This document shows positions 58,500 to 64,000 of a DNA stretch of 64,000 bases, in pieces; positions within the stretch are counted from its first letter, which is position 1, and every line of letters begins with the position of its first letter. Under the pieces are notes generated by a model. The model had not been told where the DNA came from. It searched no databases and saw only the letters and a list, made by a program, of their open reading frames with translations. Source of the DNA: Perlabentimonas sp034003245. Its GTDB lineage: Bacteria; Bacteroidota; Bacteroidia; Bacteroidales; Tenuifilaceae. A program made the translations under genes and the position numbers. Location of the stretch: assembly GCA_034003245.1 (NCBI GenBank), contig JAVEYY010000009.1, positions 1 through 64,000 on the forward strand, read 5' to 3'.

Positions 58500-59024
58500 A
58501 TGAGAAGGGAAGATAAGAATGTAATAATTGATCAGCTTACCGAGCAAATCAAGCAGTACACTCACTTTTACCTTGCCGATACCTCAACGCTCAACGCAGC
58601 TGATACCAGCATGCTAAGGCGTAAGTGTTTCGAGAAGGATATCAAGTTGGTGGTTGTGAAAAACACCCTTCTGCAAAAAGCACTCGAAAGGTGCGAGAAG
58701 GCGGATTTTTCACCCCTGTTCGACACGCTTAAGGGCTCTACCTCCATTATGTTTACCGAGGTAGCCAATGTCCCCGCTAAGCTAATCAAGGATTTTCGTA
58801 AAACTCACGAAAAACCCGTACTAAAGGCCGCATTCGTTGAGGAGTCGTTCTATGTGGGCGACAACCAGCTGGACGCACTAGCGACCCTGAAGAGCAAAAC
58901 CGAGCTTATTGCCGACGTTATCGTTCTGCTTCAGTCGCCTGCGAAGAAAGTGGTATCTCAACTGCAATCTGCGCCTAATACCATCGCAGGTGTTGTTAAG
59001 ACCCTTAGCGAGCGCGAAGGATAA
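58500..59024 (+). CDS. rplJ: 50S ribosomal protein L10
   Basis: A 174-residue protein beginning RREDKNVIIDQLTEQIKQY, with YLADTSTLNAADTSMLRRKC, KLVVVKNTLLQKALERCEK and a C-terminal helix that binds L7/L12 dimers (QLQSAPNTIAGVVKTL). It anchors the L7/L12 stalk. It lies 27 bases after rplA and 42 before rplL. Confidence 0.98.
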   Translation: MRREDKNVIIDQLTEQIKQYTHFYLADTSTLNAADTSMLRRKCFEKDIKLVVVKNTLLQKALERCEKADFSPLFDTLKGSTSIMFTEVANVPAKLIKDFRKTHEKPVLKAAFVEESFYVGDNQLDALATLKSKTELIADVIVLLQSPAKKVVSQLQSAPNTIAGVVKTLSEREG

Positions 59025-59066
59025 TTATCATTTAGTTTGGAATTAATTAATAAACAGTTAGTAAAA

Positions 59067-59441
59067 ATGGCAGATCTTAAAAAGTTTGCAGAAGAACTAG
59101 TAAATCTTACTGTAAAAGAAGTTAACGAACTTGCTCAGATCCTTAAGGATGAGTATGGTATTGAGCCTGCTGCTGCTGCAGTAGCAGTTGCTGCTCCCGC
59201 TGCTGGTGGTGAGGTTGCTGCTCAAGAGAAAACCACTTTTGATGTAGTTTTGAAAGCAGCAGGTGGTGCTAAGCTTCAGGTGGTTAAGCTAGTAAAAGAG
59301 CTTACTGGCCTAGGACTAAAAGAAGCTAAAGAACTTGTAGACGCTGCTCCTAAAGCAGTTAAAGAAGGCGCTTCTAAAGAGGAGGCCGAGTCGCTTAAAT
59401 CACAACTCGAAGAGGCAGGAGCAGAAGTTGAACTTAAATAA
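59067..59441 (+). CDS. rplL: 50S ribosomal protein L7/L12
   Basis: A 124-residue protein. The ATG at 59067 (MADLKKFAEELV) is chosen; an in-frame TTG at 59037 lies in the intergenic space. The N-terminal dimerisation domain is followed by an Ala-rich hinge (AAAAVAVAAPAAGGE) and the factor-binding C-terminal domain (KLQVVKLVKELTGLGLKEAK, APKAVKEG). It recruits translation GTPases. A terminator-like hairpin follows before rpoB. Confidence 0.98.
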   Translation: MADLKKFAEELVNLTVKEVNELAQILKDEYGIEPAAAAVAVAAPAAGGEVAAQEKTTFDVVLKAAGGAKLQVVKLVKELTGLGLKEAKELVDAAPKAVKEGASKEEAESLKSQLEEAGAEVELK

Positions 59442-59469
59442 CGTAAACCTGATCGCATTAGGTATTAGA

Positions 59470-59505
59470 GGTTTAGAGTCTATTCTATAGACTCTAAGCC
59501 TTTTT
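59470..59505 (+). terminator. Attenuator-like hairpin between rplL and rpoB
   Basis: GGTTTAGAGTCTAT (59470-59483), loop TCT, ATAGACTCTAAGCC (59487-59500), 14 pairs with one wobble, followed by TTTTTATT. It has the form of an intrinsic terminator but sits inside the rpl-rpo operon, so partial termination is likely (attenuation). Confidence 0.8.
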
Positions 59506-59541
59506 ATTGTTTTAATTAATGGTTCAACAAATCCTATCGCA

Positions 59542-62500
59542 ATGTCCTCAGATACAGTAAACAAGAGAATATCATTCGCAAAAACGAAGAATCAGTTCAG
59601 CTATCCTGATTTTCTTGATATTCAGCTGAAGTCGTTTGGTGAATTCTTCAAATTCGGCTCTTCCGTTGAAGAGCGAAAGAAAGAGGGGCTGTACAAGGTT
59701 TTCGCCGAAAACTTCCCCATCACCGATACTCGAAACAACTTTGTGCTCGAGTTCATCGATTATTATATCGATCCGCCACGATACTCCATCGAGGAGACGA
59801 TCGATCGCGGATTGACCTTTAGCGTACCCTTAAAGGCAAAACTTAAACTATACTGCACCGACCCTGAACATGAGGATTTTGACACCGTAGTGCAGGATGT
59901 GTACCTGGGTACAATTCCATATATGACCCCTCGTGGGACCTTCGTAATTAACGGAGCCGAGCGCGTGGTCGTTTCCCAATTGCATCGTTCTCCTGGCGTT
60001 TTCTTTGGCCAAAGCATACATGCCAACGGTACTAAGCTGTACTCCGCACGGATTATTCCTTTCAAAGGTTCGTGGATTGAGTTTGCCACCGACATCAACA
60101 ACGTGATGTATGCCTACATCGACCGTAAGAAAAAGTTACCCGTTACCACCCTTCTACGGGCAATCGGGTTCGAGAGCGATAAGGACATCCTTGAGATCTT
60201 TGGGCTAGCCGACGAAGTGAAAGTTTCTAAAGCTAACCTTAAGAAATTTGTTGGGAGAAAACTAGCCGCTCGTGTTCTTAAATCGTGGGTTGAGGACTTC
60301 GTTGACGAGGATACCGGTGAAGTGGTATCCATTGAGCGTAACGAGATTGTCCTCGATCGTGAAACGGTTCTTGAAAATGAACATATTGATGAGATTGTAG
60401 ATTCTGGCGCCAAGGCGATCCTCCTTCATAAGGACGATCAGAACATTTCCGACTTCGCCATTATCTACAATACGCTACATAAAGACCCCTGTAACTCCGA
60501 AAAAGAAGCCGTAGTTCATATCTACCGACAGCTTCGGAACTCCGAGCCACCCGATGAGGCTACTGCCCGTGACGTAATCGACAAGCTATTCTTCTCAGAT
60601 AAGCGTTACGATTTGGGCGAGGTTGGACGGTACAGGATTAACAAAAAATTGAACCTTACCACCGATATCGATTTGAAGGTTCTTACCAAGGAGGATATCA
60701 TCGAGATCATCAAGTATCTTATCGAGCTTATCAACTCAAAAGCCGATGTGGATGATATTGACCACCTAAGTAATCGCCGTGTTAGAACTGTTGGTGAGCA
60801 GCTTGGAAACCAGTTCAGTGTTGGACTTGCCCGTATGGCACGTACCATTCGTGAGCGGATGAACGTTAGGGACAATGAGGTTTTCACCCCCATTGATCTT
60901 ATTAACGCAAAAACTCTATCATCAGTTATTAACTCATTCTTTGGTACTAACCAGCTATCGCAGTTTATGGATCAAACCAATCCATTGGCTGAGATGACTC
61001 ATAAGCGCCGTTTATCGGCCTTAGGCCCAGGCGGATTATCGCGTGAGCGTGCTGGTTTTGAGGTTCGCGACGTACACTACACTCACTACGGCCGGTTGTG
61101 CCCCATTGAAACTCCCGAAGGGCCAAACATTGGTCTTATCTCGTCGCTGTGCGTTTATGCGCGAATTAACGACTTGGGTTTCATCGAAACACCATACCGT
61201 AAAGTTGAGAATTCCAAAGTTGATTTGACCAACGAGGGTGTAGTTTATCTAAGTGCCGAGGAGGAGGAGTACAAGATAATTGGGCAGGCAAATGCTCCGC
61301 TTACCGAGGAGGGTGTTTTTGCCAACACAAAAGTAAAATCAAGGCTTGAGTCCGATTTTCCATTGGTTGAGCGGGAGAAGGTGGATATGATGGACGTTGC
61401 ACCTAACCAGATAGCCTCCATTGCTGCATCACTAATCCCATTCCTTGAGAACGACGACGCAAACCGCGCCCTGATGGGCTCGAACATGATGCGCCAGGCA
61501 GTGCCCCTTATCAACCCCGAAGCCCCAATTGTGGGAACAGGCCTTGAGGAGGTTGTTGTTCGCGATAGCCGTGTGCAAATTTTGGCCGAAGATGATGGTG
61601 TTGTTGAATACGTTGACTCTGACGAGATTGTTGTAAAATACTCTCAAACCGATGACCAACGATTTATCAGCTTCGATCCCGAAACAAAGAGATATAAGTT
61701 ACCCAAGTATAAGAAAACCAACCAAAACACCTGCGTTACCCTTCGGCCAATGGTTTACAAGGGACAAGAGGTGAAAAAGGGACAAATTCTTACCGAGGGA
61801 TACTCAACCCGTAATGGTGAACTAGCCCTTGGACGCAACCTAAAGGTTGCATTTATGCCCTGGAAGGGGTATAACTTCGAGGATGCTATTGTTCTCAATG
61901 AGCGTTTAGTGCGCGAAGATGTTTTCACGTCTGTTCACGTTGATGAGTATGTTCTTGAGGTTCGCGATACCAAGAGAGGGGTTGAAGAGTTAACTGCCGA
62001 TATTCCTAACGTTAGCGAGGAGGCCACAAAGGATCTCGATGAGCACGGAATGATTCGTATTGGTGCCAACGTGGTACCAGGCGATATCCTAATAGGAAAG
62101 ATCACACCTAAAGGTGAATCCGATCCAACACCTGAGGAGAAACTTCTGAGAGCCATCTTTGGTGACAAAGCTGGTGATGTGAAGGATGCATCACTTAAAG
62201 CGTCGCCATCACTTTACGGTGTGGTTATCGATAAAAAACTTTTCTCACGATCGGTTAAGGATTCGAATAATAAGAAGGGTAAGAACAGCGAGAAAAATCT
62301 AGTTACCAAGATTGACGATGAGTTTGTATACAACACCAACGTTCTTTTGGAGAAACTGATCGACAAGTTATTCTTCCTTGTTAACGGTAAAACATCGCAG
62401 GGAGTAGTCGACCTATTTGGTCAGGAGATCATACCACGTGGGGTTAAGTTTACCCAAAAGATGCTTGCTGAGATTGATTACCTGAATATCAATGCTAACA

Positions 62501-63363
62501 AGTGGACTACCGATAAGCACAAGAACGACCTTATAAAGGCTATTATTCACAACTATATCCTAAAGTATAAGGAGTACGATGCAGAGCATAAGCGCAAGAA
62601 GTTCAACGTAACTATTGGCGATGAAATGCCTGCTGGAATTGTGCAGCTAGCCAAGGTTTACATAGCCAAAAAGCGCAAGATTAAGGTTGGTGACAAGATG
62701 GCCGGCCGACATGGTAATAAGGGTATTGTTGCTAAGATTGTGCGCGACGAGGACATGCCATTCCTTGAGGACGGTACACCTGTTGACATTGTGCTTAACC
62801 CATTGGGCGTACCCTCACGTATGAACCTTGGTCAGATCTATGAGACGGTCCTTGGATGGGCTGGTCAAAAGCTAGGGTTGAAGTTTAGCACCCCTATTTT
62901 CGATGGAGCTAAGTTTGATGAGATCAACAAGTATACCGATCAAGCAGGAATACCTCGTTCGGGTAAAACATACCTGTACGATGGTGGGACAGGCGAGCGT
63001 TTCGACCAGCCTGCTACTGTTGGGGTGATCTATATGCTTAAACTTGGTCACATGATCGACGATAAGATGCACGCCCGTTCCATTGGTCCATATTCTCTCA
63101 TTACGCAGCAACCGTTGGGTGGTAAAGCCCAGTTTGGAGGTCAGCGTTTTGGTGAAATGGAGGTTTGGGCGCTTGAAGCATTTGGTGCATCGCATATCCT
63201 ACAGGAAATCTTGACTATCAAGTCGGACGATGTGGTAGGACGTGCCAAGGCTTACGAGTCAATCGTTAAAGGAGAGCCTATGCCACAACCAGGAATTCCA
63301 GAGTCGCTTAACGTGCTTCTGCACGAGTTAAGAGGCTTAGGCCTAAACGTGGCGCTCGATTAG
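59542..63363 (+). CDS. rpoB: DNA-directed RNA polymerase subunit beta
   Basis: A 1273-residue polymerase subunit, the usual length in Bacteroidota. It begins VNKRISFAKTKNQFSYPDFL. Recognisable regions: protrusion segment FVINGAERVVVSQLHRSPGV; the rifampicin-binding cluster region with FFGTNQLSQFMDQTNPLAEM, THKRRLSALGPGGLSRERAG; FMPWKGYNFEDAIVLNERLV; GDKMAGRHGNKGIV; and the C-terminal SFGGKAQFGGQRFGEMEVWA-like stretch. The RRL segment shows no obvious resistance-type change by eye. It is followed 75 bases later by rpoC. Confidence 0.99.
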   Translation: MSSDTVNKRISFAKTKNQFSYPDFLDIQLKSFGEFFKFGSSVEERKKEGLYKVFAENFPITDTRNNFVLEFIDYYIDPPRYSIEETIDRGLTFSVPLKAKLKLYCTDPEHEDFDTVVQDVYLGTIPYMTPRGTFVINGAERVVVSQLHRSPGVFFGQSIHANGTKLYSARIIPFKGSWIEFATDINNVMYAYIDRKKKLPVTTLLRAIGFESDKDILEIFGLADEVKVSKANLKKFVGRKLAARVLKSWVEDFVDEDTGEVVSIERNEIVLDRETVLENEHIDEIVDSGAKAILLHKDDQNISDFAIIYNTLHKDPCNSEKEAVVHIYRQLRNSEPPDEATARDVIDKLFFSDKRYDLGEVGRYRINKKLNLTTDIDLKVLTKEDIIEIIKYLIELINSKADVDDIDHLSNRRVRTVGEQLGNQFSVGLARMARTIRERMNVRDNEVFTPIDLINAKTLSSVINSFFGTNQLSQFMDQTNPLAEMTHKRRLSALGPGGLSRERAGFEVRDVHYTHYGRLCPIETPEGPNIGLISSLCVYARINDLGFIETPYRKVENSKVDLTNEGVVYLSAEEEEYKIIGQANAPLTEEGVFANTKVKSRLESDFPLVEREKVDMMDVAPNQIASIAASLIPFLENDDANRALMGSNMMRQAVPLINPEAPIVGTGLEEVVVRDSRVQILAEDDGVVEYVDSDEIVVKYSQTDDQRFISFDPETKRYKLPKYKKTNQNTCVTLRPMVYKGQEVKKGQILTEGYSTRNGELALGRNLKVAFMPWKGYNFEDAIVLNERLVREDVFTSVHVDEYVLEVRDTKRGVEELTADIPNVSEEATKDLDEHGMIRIGANVVPGDILIGKITPKGESDPTPEEKLLRAIFGDKAGDVKDASLKASPSLYGVVIDKKLFSRSVKDSNNKKGKNSEKNLVTKIDDEFVYNTNVLLEKLIDKLFFLVNGKTSQGVVDLFGQEIIPRGVKFTQKMLAEIDYLNINANKWTTDKHKNDLIKAIIHNYILKYKEYDAEHKRKKFNVTIGDEMPAGIVQLAKVYIAKKRKIKVGDKMAGRHGNKGIVAKIVRDEDMPFLEDGTPVDIVLNPLGVPSRMNLGQIYETVLGWAGQKLGLKFSTPIFDGAKFDEINKYTDQAGIPRSGKTYLYDGGTGERFDQPATVGVIYMLKLGHMIDDKMHARSIGPYSLITQQPLGGKAQFGGQRFGEMEVWALEAFGASHILQEILTIKSDDVVGRAKAYESIVKGEPMPQPGIPESLNVLLHELRGLGLNVALD

Positions 63364-63438
63364 CGAGTTGCTATTTTTTACAATGTATAGCCCTGGGCTG
63401 TACCCAATGCAAGACTTAACAACTTAACATATTACAAT

Positions 63439-64000
63439 ATGTCGTTCAGAAGGGAAAATAAGGTAAAAAGTGACTTTACCAAGATTACCATCAGCCTTGC
63501 CTCTCCCGAGGAGGTGCTTGAGCGGTCGAGCGGTGAAGTGCTTAAACCCGAAACCATTAACTATAGAACCTACAAGCCCGAACGCGATGGACTTTTCTGC
63601 GAGAGGATTTTTGGGCCTGTAAAAGACTACGAGTGCCATTGCGGTAAGTATAAGCGCATTCGCTACAAAGGGATTGTTTGCGATAGGTGTGGAGTTGAAG
63701 TAACCGAGAAGAAAGTACGCCGTGAGAGAATGGGACACATCAACTTGGTGGTTCCTGTGGCTCATATTTGGTATTTTAAATCGTTACCCAACAAAATTGG
63801 CTACCTGCTTGGGTTGCCAACCAAGAAGCTCGATTCCATTATTTATTATGAGCGCTACGTAGTTATTAATCCAGGTATTGCCGAGAATGTGAGCTATCTC
63901 GACTTCCTCACCGAAGAGGAGTACCTCGACATTCTTGAAACTCTACCTAAGGATAATCAACACCTTGACGATGAGGATCCCAACAAGTTTATTGCAGCTA
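63439..64000 (+). CDS. rpoC: DNA-directed RNA polymerase subunit beta' (partial, runs off the right edge)
   Basis: The first 187 residues of the beta' subunit. It begins MSFRRENKVKSDFTKITISL and contains ERDGLFCERIFGPVKDYEC. The N-terminal zinc ribbon has C66, C68, C81 and C84 (ECHCGKY...CDRCG), and GHINLVVPVAHIWYFKSLPN follows. The frame is open to the window end. It completes the standard rplKAJL-rpoBC order. Confidence 0.98.
   Translation, partial: MSFRRENKVKSDFTKITISLASPEEVLERSSGEVLKPETINYRTYKPERDGLFCERIFGPVKDYECHCGKYKRIRYKGIVCDRCGVEVTEKKVRRERMGHINLVVPVAHIWYFKSLPNKIGYLLGLPTKKLDSIIYYERYVVINPGIAENVSYLDFLTEEEYLDILETLPKDNQHLDDEDPNKFIAA

Overview
The window looks like chromosomal DNA of a Bacteroidota bacterium, most likely an anaerobic or fermentative member of Bacteroidales/Marinilabiliales. 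The reasons are: several promoters matching the Bacteroidota consensus (TTTG, 19-20 bases, TAnnTTTG); two giant secreted proteins ending in type IX secretion (T9SS) type A sorting domains; a PorE-like OmpA protein; MacB/FtsX-type permeases of about 800 residues; a membrane-anchored AraC regulator; a tungsten-type aldehyde:ferredoxin oxidoreductase; and the Bacteroidota order tRNAs-tuf-trnW-secE-nusG-rplKAJL-rpoBC. The exact taxon cannot be fixed from this sequence.

Layout. 1-2.9 kb is the right end of an integrative element: a tyrosine recombinase, two uncharacterised genes joined to it by start/stop overlaps, a palindromic operator on the integrase promoter, and a tRNA-3'-end-like sequence that may be the att junction. 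2.9-9.5 kb is a probable sensory locus: TonB-dependent receptor, secreted orphan, a YfiR-domain hybrid histidine kinase with a long periplasmic coiled coil, and a SiaC-family phosphoprotein. 9.5-17.5 kb holds small conserved proteins, an outer-membrane protein with a PatB-type C-S lyase, a serine beta-lactamase-fold hydrolase, a DHOD-like flavoprotein followed by a class II photolyase, and a nucleotide pyrophosphatase/phosphodiesterase lipoprotein. 17.5-20 kb is a minus-strand unit of a secreted ankyrin-repeat/beta-barrel fusion and two paralogous lipoproteins. 20-35 kb holds an SDR enzyme, a cold-shock protein, SlyD, a dicarboxylate/glutamate symporter, two tandem ABC permeases separated by a repeat element, the PorE-like protein, a membrane AraC regulator and the aldehyde oxidoreductase. 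35.5-47.8 kb encodes the two T9SS cargo proteins, the first (2846 aa) carrying an endonuclease I domain. ComEC, a nitroreductase and a BamA/TamA-like protein follow. From 53 kb the window is core information processing: rpsU, xerC, hpf, five tRNAs, tuf, secE, nusG, rplKAJL, rpoB and the start of rpoC, which runs off the right edge.

The most promising material for undescribed biology is the receptor/YfiR-kinase/SiaC locus, the ankyrin-barrel plus twin-lipoprotein operon, the giant nuclease next to comEC, and the integrase operon with its operator. I saw no CRISPR array, no rRNA gene and no insertion sequence.
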